Positions 41,645-50,690 of a stretch of DNA of 64,000 nucleotides are shown here, in pieces. Source of the stretch: Actinomadura luzonensis (GTDB lineage: Bacteria > Actinomycetota > Actinomycetes > Streptosporangiales > Streptosporangiaceae); assembly GCF_022664455.2 (NCBI RefSeq), contig NZ_JAKRKC020000001.1, positions 2,671,001-2,735,000 on the forward strand. The letters are read 5' to 3'. Below the pieces are notes generated by a model that ran no database searches, had not been told where the DNA came from, and saw only the letters and a list, made by a program, of their open reading frames with translations. The translations under genes and the position numbers were made by a program. How positions within the stretch are numbered: the stretch's first letter is position 1; the number at the start of each line of letters is the position of its first letter.

Positions 41645-42972
41645 TGCGGGGCGGCCGGCTGCTCCTCGCCGCGGCGGTGATCGTCGTCGCCGTGGCCGTC
41701 GTCTGGGCGGTCGTGGGCAGCTCGCAGGGCCGGTCGGAGGCTCCCCGGCCGTCGGCCTCCCGTTCGCGGGAGGCCGGCGCGCTGCCGCGCGTGCCGTGGG
41801 AGGGCGGCCCCGCCTACTACGACCGCTTCGCGAGCACCAAGGCCGCCGGCTGGACCGACCCGGCCTTCTTCCCCGTCGGCGTCTGGTACGAGTCCGTCAT
41901 CACCCAGGACGACGTGAACAAGGACCGCGAGGCCGGGATCAACACCTACGTCGAGCTGACCGAGACCAGCGACCTGGCGCTGATCAGGAACAACGGCATG
42001 TTCGCGATCCCGAGCAAGCCGCTGCCCGGCTACGGCCAGGAGACCGTGGCCTGGCTGATCACCGACGAGGCCGACATGTGGGCCGGCCCCGGCGACGACG
42101 GCTGGACCGGCAACTTCCCCGGCCAGGGCCCCCTCTGCATCCCGGACGACCCGCACAAGGAACGCTGCGGCTACACGGTGATGAAGACGCTGAAGGACAA
42201 GCTGCCCAAGGACGGCCGGCCGCACTACGCCAACTATGGCAAAGGCGTCATGATCTACCAGAACGACCGTCAGGCCGGCCGGTTCGTCAACGACTACACC
42301 GACCTCGTCTCCCTCGACGTCTACTGGTACACCAGCTACTACGCCTGCGTGGACGCCCAGAACTCGCTGCGCATGACCGAGGAGCAGTGCCGCCGCTCGG
42401 CCAACTACGGCCTGCTCATCGACCGCCAGCGCAAGCTCGACGCCCAGGACGGCAAGCTCCAGCCCGTCTACGCCTTCGTCGAGGTCGGCCGGCCCGCCGC
42501 CGAGGACCGGCGGCAGATCGAGCCGGCCGAGGTCAAGGGCGCGGTGATGAGCTCGCTCATCCACGGCGCGCGGGGCGTCATCTACTTCAACCACAGCTTC
42601 GGCGGCCCCTGCCAGAGCCAGCACGTGCTGCGCGACGGCTGCGGCGTCAAGACCCGGCCCGTGGTGATCGAGGTGAACGCCCAGATCAAACGGCTCGCCC
42701 CGGTGCTCAACACCCAGTCGCTCGAGTACGACTTCGGCCCCGGCGTCGACACCATGCTGAAGGAGCACCAGGGCGCCTACTACCTGTTCGCCATGCCGTC
42801 GGCCACGGGCACGCCGGGGGCGCACACGTTCGCGCTGCCCCGCGGCCTGTCGCCCGGCCAGGTCGAGGTGCTGTTCGAGAACCGCCGGCTGCCCGTGGAC
42901 GCCGGAGGCCGCTTCACCGACACCTTCACGAGCGAGAGCTCCTACCACGTCTACCGGATCACGGCCTCCTGA
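41644..42972 (+). CDS. Secreted TIM-barrel hydrolase-like protein
   Basis: 442 aa. An N-terminal signal/anchor helix (RLLLAAAVIVVAVAVVWAVV) and a Ser/Pro-rich linker are followed by a probable (beta/alpha)8 domain: AFFPVGVWYESVITQDDVNK, GINTYVELTET, VAWLITDEADMWAG (acidic pair, candidate catalytic Glu), LVSLDVYWYTSYYACVDAQ, and GARGVIYFNHSFGG. This is the arrangement of clan A-type glycoside hydrolases, but I cannot assign a family. It may trim or remodel the polysaccharide outside the cell. Its 3' end overlaps the convergent oxidoreductase by 22 bp. Confidence 0.7.
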   Translation: MRGGRLLLAAAVIVVAVAVVWAVVGSSQGRSEAPRPSASRSREAGALPRVPWEGGPAYYDRFASTKAAGWTDPAFFPVGVWYESVITQDDVNKDREAGINTYVELTETSDLALIRNNGMFAIPSKPLPGYGQETVAWLITDEADMWAGPGDDGWTGNFPGQGPLCIPDDPHKERCGYTVMKTLKDKLPKDGRPHYANYGKGVMIYQNDRQAGRFVNDYTDLVSLDVYWYTSYYACVDAQNSLRMTEEQCRRSANYGLLIDRQRKLDAQDGKLQPVYAFVEVGRPAAEDRRQIEPAEVKGAVMSSLIHGARGVIYFNHSFGGPCQSQHVLRDGCGVKTRPVVIEVNAQIKRLAPVLNTQSLEYDFGPGVDTMLKEHQGAYYLFAMPSATGTPGAHTFALPRGLSPGQVEVLFENRRLPVDAGGRFTDTFTSESSYHVYRITAS

Positions 42973-43883
42973 GCGGCCTGCTGAGCGGTCTCCTGGGCGG
43001 CCTGCTGAACCGCCGCCTCGGCGCGCGCGATGAGCCGCTGGAGGTGCAGCCCGCGCCGCACGTCGATCGAGTGCGGCCGGCCGCTCCTGACCGCCGCCGC
43101 GAACTCGGCCCGCAGCGCGGCCCTGGTGGGCGCGGAGTCCGGCGGGACGGCGGCGAAGTCGAGCGTCAGCTCGCCGTCCGGGCCGTAGAGCTCGAAGACC
43201 GTGCGCTTGCCCAGCCCGGGGACGTGCCCGCAGAGCGAGAGCTGGCTGACCGCGCCGCCCTCGTGGCGGCAGGTGAGCGCGAGGAAGCCGTCGCGGTCGC
43301 CGGCCGCGTCGAGGCCGGTGATCGGCCCGAGCGCCGCGTCGATGAGGTCGAGCGTGTGGGGGGCGTTGTTGTAGAGCACGCCGAGCCGCATCCGCCACGG
43401 GCTGTCCAGGAACGGCCCGGCCACGAACTCGCCGTTGACCACGCACGCCCGCGCGCCCAGCACGCGCATGCCGCGCGCCCGGTCGAGGAAGGCGCGCACC
43501 GCGGGCCGGTAGCGGTTGGTCATGACGAGCTGCGTGACGACCCCCGCGGCGGCCACCGCCGCCGCCAGCTCCTCGGCGGCGGCGAGGTCGAGCGCGATCG
43601 GCTTGTCGAGCAGCAGCGCCCGCCCAGCCCGCGCGGCGGCCGTCGCCAGCCCGGCCTGCACGTCGGGGGGCAGCGCGAACGCCACCGCCTCGCTGCGCTC
43701 GACCAGCTCGGCGTAGTCGGCGTAGAACGGCACGCCGAACCGCGCCGCCAGCTCCTCGCCCGCCGCCGCCCGCCGCGCCCACACCCCGGCCAGCCTGGTC
43801 TCCGGCCCCTGGGCGAGCACCGGGGCGTGGAAGTTCGCCGCCCACGGCCCCGCGCCGGCGAGGCCCACCTCGACAGGTCTCAT
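42951..43883 (-). CDS. Gfo/Idh/MocA-family oxidoreductase
   Basis: 310 aa. NAD site VEVGLAGAGPWAANFHAPVL, with the conserved LLLDKPIALDLAAAEELAAA (catalytic-type Lys in the EKP-like motif) and a C-terminal alpha/beta domain with HTLDLIDAALGP. It may oxidise or reduce a sugar or sugar nucleotide. The start at ATG 43883 fits the motif position. The C-terminal tail (AAQETAQQAAQEAVIR) is repetitive and may be a degenerate end. It lies 58 bp downstream of the SARP gene on the same strand. Confidence 0.85.
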   Translation of the reverse strand: MRPVEVGLAGAGPWAANFHAPVLAQGPETRLAGVWARRAAAGEELAARFGVPFYADYAELVERSEAVAFALPPDVQAGLATAAARAGRALLLDKPIALDLAAAEELAAAVAAAGVVTQLVMTNRYRPAVRAFLDRARGMRVLGARACVVNGEFVAGPFLDSPWRMRLGVLYNNAPHTLDLIDAALGPITGLDAAGDRDGFLALTCRHEGGAVSQLSLCGHVPGLGKRTVFELYGPDGELTLDFAAVPPDSAPTRAALRAEFAAAVRSGRPHSIDVRRGLHLQRLIARAEAAVQQAAQETAQQAAQEAVIR

Positions 43884-43941
43884 CGCCCGCAATTCTGGCA
43901 GCAGGCGCGGCGCGGTGTCTCCCCCAGGGATTGGATCGGTC

Positions 43942-44781
43942 CTAATGCGGACGCCGGGCGCACAGCGGGCAGCCGCGCGCGTGCCGGGGGTCGGCGCGGC
44001 GGTGCACGGGCCGGCCGCGCACCGCCGCCGCCCGCCCGGCGGCCAGGGACGAGTCGCTGCTGAGGATGGCCACGTGCAGCTTCTGCAGGTCGGGGCCGGG
44101 CTCCAGGCCGAGGTCGGCGGTGAGGATGCGCCGGCCGGCCTGGTAGACGTCCAGGGCCTCGGCCTGCCGGCCGCTGCGGTAGAGCGCGAGCATGAGCTGG
44201 GCGCGGAAGTTCTCGCGCAGCGGGTGCTCGCGCACCAGCGCGGACAGCTCGCCGACCAGGGCGGCGTGCCGGCCGAGCCGCAGGTCGGCCTCCACACGGT
44301 CGCCGAGCGCCGCGAGGCGCTGCTCCTCCAGCCTGGTGGCCTGGCGGTGCAGCAGCGGGATGTCGTCCAGCCCTGACAGCGCCGGCCCCCGCCACAGTTC
44401 CAGGCCCTCCCGCAGCAGGTCGCTGGCCTGCGCGTCGTTGCCGGCCGAGATCGCCTGGCGGCCGCTGCGGGCGAGCCGCTCGAACGTCCGGGCGTCGACG
44501 TCCTCGGCGGGCACCCGGAGCTGGTAGCCGGTCGACTGGTGGGCGATGGCGACGTCGTCGCCCAGGGTGCGTCTGAGCCGGTGGAGCTGCAGCCGCAGCC
44601 GCTGGTGGCCGGCGTCGCCGGCCTCGGCGCCCCACAGGGCGTCGATCAGGGCGTCGCTGTGCGCGACGGCGCCGTCATGGCAGAGCAGGAGGGCGAGGAG
44701 GCTGCGCTGCTTGACCGAGCGCAGGGGTAAGGGTAACCCCCGGTCGGTCACCTCCAGGGCGCCCAGGATACGGAACTGCAT
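43942..44781 (-). CDS. SARP/AfsR-type transcriptional activator
   Basis: 279 aa. An OmpR-like winged HTH at the N-terminus (MQFRILGALEVTDRGLPLPL, RSVKQRSLLALLLCHDGAVA, then LRLQLHRLRRTLGDDVAIAH) is followed by the BTAD domain (residues ~95-245) of TPR-like helices, ending in a short basic tail with CPLCARRPH. No ATPase or further domain is present, as in short SARPs. SARPs usually activate secondary-metabolite genes. Here the gene is divergent from the Agd3-like deacetylase, so control of the second polysaccharide operon is likely. Confidence 0.88.
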   Translation of the reverse strand: MQFRILGALEVTDRGLPLPLRSVKQRSLLALLLCHDGAVAHSDALIDALWGAEAGDAGHQRLRLQLHRLRRTLGDDVAIAHQSTGYQLRVPAEDVDARTFERLARSGRQAISAGNDAQASDLLREGLELWRGPALSGLDDIPLLHRQATRLEEQRLAALGDRVEADLRLGRHAALVGELSALVREHPLRENFRAQLMLALYRSGRQAEALDVYQAGRRILTADLGLEPGPDLQKLHVAILSSDSSLAAGRAAAVRGRPVHRRADPRHARGCPLCARRPH

Positions 44782-44978
44782 ACGTCCCCCCGCTGCACGG
44801 TCCGATCGGTTTTCTCGCTGACCGGTTGAGGATATGCCGCGCGAATGCGGCGGAAAACGCTCGTGAGGAAACTGTGCTGAAACGTAAGTGAAATCGGTCA
44901 TGCGCACACTCGGGGCTGGCCGATGGTGCCTGCGTCGGCCTAGTGAGCATTCGTGCCTTCAGCGCCGAATGGGGGGAT
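44782..44978. promoter_or_regulatory. Divergent promoter region SARP / polysaccharide operon
   Basis: 197 bp. It contains TCGGTTTTCTCGCTGACCGG and a later AAATCGGTCATGC, giving several short CGGT elements that could serve as SARP half-sites, but no clean heptamer repeat at fixed spacing was seen. The G-run GGGGGGAT just before ATG 44979 is the likely ribosome site. Promoter positions are not evident. Confidence 0.35.
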
Positions 44979-47129
44979 ATGGTGGGTTCTTTTCGGCATT
45001 TCCGTGTTACCGCGTTAAGGACGTCGCGCCGCGCGTTGGCCCTGGCCAGCGCCACTGTCGTGGTTTTCGGTCCGGGTGCCTACGGCGCTTCCGCGACCGC
45101 AACAAAGCCCGACGGCGGACACGCGCACGCCGCTCCTTTGCGTGCGCCTATCGCGCGTCCAGAAGTGGACAAACTAGGCCCGCTGCCGAAGAAGAAAGGC
45201 ACGTTACCGATCATCGGCTCGACCACCACCGCGCAGACCACCGCAGCACTGGCCGCCGCCGCCAGTGACCGCGTGGGGCTGCGGGTGCTCGTCGTCGCCG
45301 TGGACCAGGACGACTGGGGCATCGCCACCTGGCGCGCCACCCTCGACCGGGTCGGCGCCCAGTACGACGTCCTGCTCAGCAAGACCCAGCCGCTCACCGC
45401 CGCCGACCTCGTGCAGGCCGACGGCACCGGCAAGTACAACGCCGTGCTGCTGACCAACAACTCGCTGCTCTACGACGACGGCACCGGCTACGTCAGCGGC
45501 CTCGACGCCACGGAATGGAACGTTCTCTGGGCCTACGAGCGCGACTACGGCGTCCGCCAGGTCTCGCTCTACACCGCCTACGGCACCTGGCCCGAGGACT
45601 ACTGCCTGCGCGCCGGCAGCGAGGGCGGCGTCGGCGACACCCCGATCGACACCGCGCTCACCACGACCGGCGCCGGCGTCTTCGACTACCTCAAGAGCGG
45701 CGCCGACGTGCCGGTCTCGCTCTCCTACGTCTACCGCTCCACGCTGGCCGCCGGCTGCACCGCCGACGCCGTGCTCACCAGCGGCTCCGACGTGCTCGGT
45801 GTCCGCAGCACGTCCTCCGACGGCCGCGAGCGCATGGCGCTGACCTTCACCAGCAACCAGTACCTGCCGCAGGCCGACCTGCTCACCTACGGCCTGTTCC
45901 GCTGGGCCACCCGGGGCCTGTTCCTCGGCGAGCAGCGCCACTACCTCAACGCCGACGTCGACGACTGGTTCAACTCCACCGACCACCTGTACGCCGACGG
46001 CCACCTGGAGACCGACCCCGGCTACCGGATGAGCAGGTCGGACGCGGTGAGCACGTACAACCAGCAGAACGGCTTCCGCGCCGCGAACCCGCTGGCCGGC
46101 GGCTTCAAGCTGAACATCGCCTACAACGGCGAGGGCGCCGACCCCAACGCCCTGCCGAGCTGCCTGCTCACGCTGCCCGGCCAGGACGGCCTGACCAGCT
46201 ACTCGCGCTGCCGGGCGGCCTCGTTCACCTGGATCAACCACACGTTCTCGCACCCGAAGATGAACTTCACGGACTACCCGACGAGCTACGCCGAGATCCA
46301 CGACAACCTCACCAGGGCGGCCGCGCTCGGCCTCAGCGTGGACCCGACCGTGCTCAAGACCGGCGAGTACTCCGGCCTCGGCGTCTACAACCCCGACCCG
46401 ACCAACGACATCGACCCGCCCACCGACTACGGCCTGGCCGCCTCCAACCCCAACCTGTTGCAGGCCGCCAAGGACCTGGGCGTGAAGTACCTGCACGGCA
46501 ACATGTCCTTCGCCAGCCACCGGCCGTCCTGCTTCAACTGCGGCATCCGCCACCCGCTGGAGCCGTCGCTGACGGTCGTGCCCGACTGGCCGACGAACAT
46601 CGCCTACCACACCACCACGCCGGCCGAGGAGACGCTGTTCTACAACTCCTACTACGGCCCGAACGGCAAGTTCCCCTACTGGCCCGCCGACCAGACCTAC
46701 CCGCAGGTGCTCGGCCACGAGAGCGACGTGGCGATGCAGCACGTGATGTCCGGGTCGGTCTACACGCACACCTTCCACCAGGGCAACCTGCGCAACTACG
46801 GCTCCAACCACAGCCTGGTCTTCGACTGGCTGAACGCGGTCATGGCCAAGTACAACGCGTACTACAACGTGCCGCTGCTCACGCCGAACTGGGGCACGCT
46901 CGCCCAGTACGTCGACCACCGCACCGACCACTTCGCCGGCCTGTCCTCGGTCAGCGCGGTCTACGACCGGGCGGCGGGCACCGTCACCTTCACCGCGAGT
47001 GCCGGCGCCATGGTCTTCGCCACCGACGTGACCGCCCCCGGCGCCGCCGCCTACGGCACCGACAAGGTCGCCCTGCTCAGCCTGACCGCCGGCACCCCCG
47101 TCACGGTCCCCGCGAGCGTGCGGCCGTGA
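44979..47129 (+). CDS. Agd3-like (CE18) secreted polysaccharide deacetylase
   Basis: 716 aa. A basic start and hydrophobic stretch (LALASATVVVFGPGAYGASA) form a signal peptide. An alpha/beta N-terminal domain (~residues 98-320) follows. The catalytic part carries YLNADVDDWFNSTDHLYADG (acidic pair 326-330) and FTWINHTFSHPKMNFTDYPT (His-x3-His, 421-425), the metal-triad arrangement of NodB-like deacetylases in the order seen in fungal Agd3. A beta-rich C-terminal domain completes it. Agd3 removes acetyl groups from GalNAc in galactosaminogalactan. ATG 44979 is preferred to GTG 44943 because of the GGGGGGAT site. It is coupled to the PelF-like gene (GTGA). Confidence 0.82.
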   Translation: MVGSFRHFRVTALRTSRRALALASATVVVFGPGAYGASATATKPDGGHAHAAPLRAPIARPEVDKLGPLPKKKGTLPIIGSTTTAQTTAALAAAASDRVGLRVLVVAVDQDDWGIATWRATLDRVGAQYDVLLSKTQPLTAADLVQADGTGKYNAVLLTNNSLLYDDGTGYVSGLDATEWNVLWAYERDYGVRQVSLYTAYGTWPEDYCLRAGSEGGVGDTPIDTALTTTGAGVFDYLKSGADVPVSLSYVYRSTLAAGCTADAVLTSGSDVLGVRSTSSDGRERMALTFTSNQYLPQADLLTYGLFRWATRGLFLGEQRHYLNADVDDWFNSTDHLYADGHLETDPGYRMSRSDAVSTYNQQNGFRAANPLAGGFKLNIAYNGEGADPNALPSCLLTLPGQDGLTSYSRCRAASFTWINHTFSHPKMNFTDYPTSYAEIHDNLTRAAALGLSVDPTVLKTGEYSGLGVYNPDPTNDIDPPTDYGLAASNPNLLQAAKDLGVKYLHGNMSFASHRPSCFNCGIRHPLEPSLTVVPDWPTNIAYHTTTPAEETLFYNSYYGPNGKFPYWPADQTYPQVLGHESDVAMQHVMSGSVYTHTFHQGNLRNYGSNHSLVFDWLNAVMAKYNAYYNVPLLTPNWGTLAQYVDHRTDHFAGLSSVSAVYDRAAGTVTFTASAGAMVFATDVTAPGAAAYGTDKVALLSLTAGTPVTVPASVRP

Positions 47130-48535
47130 AGGTGACGCTGGTGTCCGAGGGCACCTACCCGTTCGCCATGGGCGGGGTCAGCGTCTGGATGGACCAGCTC
47201 ATCCGGGGCATGCCGGACTGCCGCTGGGACGTCGTGACGATGACGGTGGACGGCGAGGAGCGGCCGGTCTGGGACCTGCCGCCCAACCTGGACCGGGTGA
47301 TCCCCATGCCGCTGTGGGGCCGCGTGCCCCGGCGCCCCTCGCGGGCGCCGGGGGTCGGCTTCGGCGAGGCCTACGGCCGCTTCCTGGAGATGGTGCTGAC
47401 GCCCGCCGTCATGGGCGACGGCAGCGCGGAGTTCCTCGCCGTCCTGGAGGCGCTGCACGGCTACGCCCACGACGGCGGCGACCTGGTCGGCGCGCTCACC
47501 GCCAACGAGTCGCTGACCCAGCTCATGGACGCCTGGTACTGGAACAGGACCGACGGGCTCACCCTCGCCGACGCCGTCACGGCCGGCCACCTCATGGGCC
47601 ACATGCTGCGCCCGCTCGCCGAGCCGCCGCCGCGCACCGACCTCGTGCACGTGGCCATGAACGGCCTCAGCATGCTGACCGCGATGACCGCCAAGTGGCG
47701 GCACGGCACCCCGGCCGTGCTCTCCGAACACGGCGTCTACCTGCGCGAGCGCTACCTGCAGTACGTGGACGAGCCGGTCTCGCACGCCGTGCGGGTGCTG
47801 CTGCTCAGCTTCTTCCGCCGCCTGGCGGGCGCCGCGTACGTGGCCGCCGACCGCATCGCGCCGCACTCGTCGTACAACCGGCGCTGGCAGATCCGCAACG
47901 GCGCCGACCCGGACCGCATCCGGATCATGTACAACGGCGTCGACCCGGACGACTTCCCCCTGGCCGAGAGCGACCCCGACGAGCCGACGCTGGTCTTCAT
48001 GGGCCGCATCGACCCGCTGAAGGACCTGCACACGCTGCTGCGCGCGTTCGCGATCGTGCGCGACAAGGTGCCCGGGGCGCGGCTGCGGGTCTTCGGCGGC
48101 GTGCCGGCCGGCAACGAGCCGTACCACGCGAGCTGCGTGGAGCTCGCCGACGAGCTGGGGCTGGAGGACGCGGCGTGCTTCGAGGGCCGCGTCTCGACGC
48201 CGGCGGACGCCTACCACGCCGGCCACGTCGTGGCCCTGACCAGCATCTCCGAGGGCTTCCCCTACACCGTGGTGGAGGCCATGGCGTGCGGCCGTCCCGT
48301 CGTCGTCACCAACGTCGGCGGGGTGGCCGAGGCGGTGGGCGAGGCCGGGCTGGTGGTGCCGCCGCGCGACCACGTGGCCGCCGCCGAGGCGATGGTGCGG
48401 CTGCTGCGCGACGCCGGGCTGCGCCACCGGCTCGGCGGGCTCGCCCGCGAGCGCGTGCTGGAACGTTTCACGCTCCAGCAGTCGCTCGACGACTACCGCT
48501 CGGTCTACGAGGAGCTGCTGGGGGTCTCGGCATGA
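47126..48535 (+). CDS. PelF-like GT4 polysaccharide polymerase
   Basis: 469 aa. It begins VTLVSEGTYPFAMGGVSVWM, matching the PelF start (EGTYPYxxGGVSSW). It retains the AVLSEHGVYLRERYLQYVDE block and the GT4 second domain: IRIMYNGVDPDDFPLAESDP, LVFMGRIDPLKDLHTLLRAF, and the E-x7-E motif EGFPYTVVE. PelF is the cytosolic glycosyltransferase that polymerises the Pel GalNAc-rich polymer from UDP-sugar. Here the partner would be the membrane protein encoded next. Overlap with both neighbours shows a single operon. Confidence 0.85.
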   Translation: MKVTLVSEGTYPFAMGGVSVWMDQLIRGMPDCRWDVVTMTVDGEERPVWDLPPNLDRVIPMPLWGRVPRRPSRAPGVGFGEAYGRFLEMVLTPAVMGDGSAEFLAVLEALHGYAHDGGDLVGALTANESLTQLMDAWYWNRTDGLTLADAVTAGHLMGHMLRPLAEPPPRTDLVHVAMNGLSMLTAMTAKWRHGTPAVLSEHGVYLRERYLQYVDEPVSHAVRVLLLSFFRRLAGAAYVAADRIAPHSSYNRRWQIRNGADPDRIRIMYNGVDPDDFPLAESDPDEPTLVFMGRIDPLKDLHTLLRAFAIVRDKVPGARLRVFGGVPAGNEPYHASCVELADELGLEDAACFEGRVSTPADAYHAGHVVALTSISEGFPYTVVEAMACGRPVVVTNVGGVAEAVGEAGLVVPPRDHVAAAEAMVRLLRDAGLRHRLGGLARERVLERFTLQQSLDDYRSVYEELLGVSA

Positions 48536-49935
48536 CCGCGGTGGAGCCGTCACCCTCGCGCTCCATGGACGACCTCATCGAGCCGATGGGGACGGGGATC
48601 TTCCGCGCCGTCGAGCCGTTGCAGGTCGCCGCGATGCTGGAGTCCCAGGGGCTCAGCGACAAGATCGCCCGCGAGCGGTACGGCCACGACGACGTGTTCT
48701 CCCTGGCCGAGGCCGCGTACTCGCACATCAAGACCATGGAACGGCCCTCCCCGCCGGCGGGCGCGCCGCTCCGGCGGGCCAGGCCGCTCGCGCAGATGGC
48801 GCACGGCCTGCTCTACGGCCTGCCCGCCGCCCTGCTGCCGGCCGCCTCCGGCCTGGTCGGCACGCAGTTCCTCATGCCCGGCCTGGTGCTGACCACGGGG
48901 CTCGGCTGGGTGGTGGGCAGCGCGGCGGCGCAGCTCGCGTACACGCTGGTGGGGCGGGGCCACCCGCGCTCGGCGGGCCGGGTGCTGCGGACCGGGCTGG
49001 TGCTCGGCGTGCTCGGCGCCATGACGATGGCCGGCGCGCTCGCCCTGGCCAGGAACGCGCCCGTCGCGCTGGTCGCGCTCTGCGTCACGCAGATGGCCTT
49101 CCAGATCGCCTCCGGCCTGCTGCTGTTCTACCGGCGCGAGGGCTGGCTCGGCGTGATCATGCTGCCCGCGGTCGTGGCCGGCCTCGCCTACGTCGCCATC
49201 GGCGACCGGTGGGTGGGCCTGCTCGCGGTCTGCGTCGGCGTGGTGTGCGTGGCCGGCGTCGTCGGGGCCGCGCTGCTGCTCACGCTCGCGCAGGGCGAGG
49301 ACGCCCCGGCCGAGCCCCCGCTGCGCCGCCTGGCCCGCGGGCACCTGCGCGGCCTGCTGCCCTCGTTCGTCTACGCCGCGCTGACCGCGCTCTTCCTGCT
49401 CCAGGCCGAGGCCCGCTACGTGCTCGACCGCACCGACATCGCGGTGGCCGGCGCCGGGCTCGTGCTCGGCATGGGCATCCTGGAGTACCGGGCCCACCGT
49501 TTCGACGACGAGGCCAGGGCCGCCGTCCGGGACGTCTGCTACCCCGCCGACTTCACCCGCCGCGGCCGGTGGCTGCTGGCCAAGGGCACGCTGGCCTGTC
49601 TCGCCGCGCTGTCCCTGCTGTCGGCGCTGCCGCTGGTCTTCCTGCACGTCACCGGCACCCTCACCGACGCGGGCCTGGCCATGGCCGGCGCGCACGTCAC
49701 CGTCGGAGGCGCCTACTTCGTGGCGTTCCTGCTCGCCAACCAGGGCAAGGTCGTGCACCTGTGCCTGGCCCAGGCGGCGGCGCTCGCCGTCCATCCCGCC
49801 GGGCGCCTCCTCCTGCCCGGCGGCGGCTCGGCGACGGCCGACGTGCTGCTCTTCGCCGCCGCCGCGCTGCTGTTCCTGCTCATCCTGCTGGCCCTCATGG
49901 GCCACGGGCTGCGGGACGTCAGACAGTACTGCTGA
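48532..49935 (+). CDS. Polytopic membrane protein, possible PelG-analogue exporter
   Basis: 467 aa. About 85 cytosolic residues, with a helical motif (ESQGLSDKIARERYGHDDVF) conserved-looking in such proteins, precede 10-12 transmembrane helices beginning LAQMAHGLLYGLPAALLPAA. PelG, the Pel translocation component, is also a ~450-aa polytopic protein encoded beside PelF, but I see no clear PelG signature here, so the analogy rests on position and topology. The gene overlaps the PelF-like gene (ATGA). No PelD, PelE or BcsA-like protein was found in the window. Confidence 0.7.
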   Translation: MTAVEPSPSRSMDDLIEPMGTGIFRAVEPLQVAAMLESQGLSDKIARERYGHDDVFSLAEAAYSHIKTMERPSPPAGAPLRRARPLAQMAHGLLYGLPAALLPAASGLVGTQFLMPGLVLTTGLGWVVGSAAAQLAYTLVGRGHPRSAGRVLRTGLVLGVLGAMTMAGALALARNAPVALVALCVTQMAFQIASGLLLFYRREGWLGVIMLPAVVAGLAYVAIGDRWVGLLAVCVGVVCVAGVVGAALLLTLAQGEDAPAEPPLRRLARGHLRGLLPSFVYAALTALFLLQAEARYVLDRTDIAVAGAGLVLGMGILEYRAHRFDDEARAAVRDVCYPADFTRRGRWLLAKGTLACLAALSLLSALPLVFLHVTGTLTDAGLAMAGAHVTVGGAYFVAFLLANQGKVVHLCLAQAAALAVHPAGRLLLPGGGSATADVLLFAAAALLFLLILLALMGHGLRDVRQYC

Positions 49936-49961
49936 ACGAGATCCGACCGGAGGCAACCCCC

Positions 49962-50690
49962 ATGCACGTCGTCATCCTCGCAGGCGGCAAAGGAGTGCGC
50001 CTGCGCCCGTACACCTCGGCGCTGCCCAAGCCCCTGGTGCCCATAGGCGAGGAGTACGCGATCCTCGACATCATCCTGCAGCAGCTCACCACGCAGGGCT
50101 TCACCCGGGCCACGCTCGCGGTCGGGCACCTCAGCCCGCTCATCCGCGCGTTCGTCGGCGACGGCTCCCGCTGGGGCCTGGAGGTGGACTACACCGAGGA
50201 GGTCGCGCCGCTGTCCACGATCGGGCCGCTCTTCCCCATCAGGGACCGGCTGCCCGAGCACTTCCTGGTCATGAACGGCGACGTCCTGACCACGCTCAAC
50301 TACGCCGACCTGCTGGCCAGGCACGTCGGCACCGGCGCGCCGCTGACCGTCGCGACCAGCCCCCGCGTGGTGAAGATCGACTTCGGCGTGCTGGAGGCGA
50401 GCGGCGGCCAGATCGTCGGCTTCAAGGAGAAGCCGCTGCTCAGCTACCTGGTCAGCATGGGCGTCTACGCCCTGTCCCGCGACACCATCGCCCGCTACCC
50501 GGACGGCATGCCGTTCGGCTTCGACGAGCTGGTCCTCGACCTGCTGGCGCAGGGCAACCGGCCGGGCATCTACGAGTTCGAGGGCTACTGGCTCGACATC
50601 GGCCGCCCCGACGACTACGACGAGGCCAACGCCCGCTTCGACGAGTTCCGGCCGCTGCTGCTGCCCGCGGCGCGGGAAAGGGTGCGATGA
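49962..50690 (+). CDS. Sugar-1-phosphate nucleotidyltransferase
   Basis: 242 aa. MHVVILAGGKGVRLRPYTSA is the NTP-binding loop; ALPKPLVPIGEEYAILDIIL, FLVMNGDVLTTLNYADLLAR (metal-binding Asp) and IGFKEKP-like IVGFKEKPLLSYLVSMGVYA follow the short GlmU/RmlA-type NTP transferase plan with no left-handed helix. It makes an NDP-sugar feeding the operon. A good ribosome site CGGAGGCAACCCC precedes the ATG. The base and sugar specificity are unknown. Confidence 0.88.
   Translation: MHVVILAGGKGVRLRPYTSALPKPLVPIGEEYAILDIILQQLTTQGFTRATLAVGHLSPLIRAFVGDGSRWGLEVDYTEEVAPLSTIGPLFPIRDRLPEHFLVMNGDVLTTLNYADLLARHVGTGAPLTVATSPRVVKIDFGVLEASGGQIVGFKEKPLLSYLVSMGVYALSRDTIARYPDGMPFGFDELVLDLLAQGNRPGIYEFEGYWLDIGRPDDYDEANARFDEFRPLLLPAARERVR

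Noticed and set aside
44943..44978. GTG start for the Agd3-like deacetylase
   Set aside because: No ribosome site, and the signal peptide is complete from ATG 44979, which has GGGGGGAT upstream.
44782..44978. Clear SARP heptamer repeats
   Set aside because: Several CGGT elements exist, but not at the 11-bp periodic spacing expected, so no operator is claimed.
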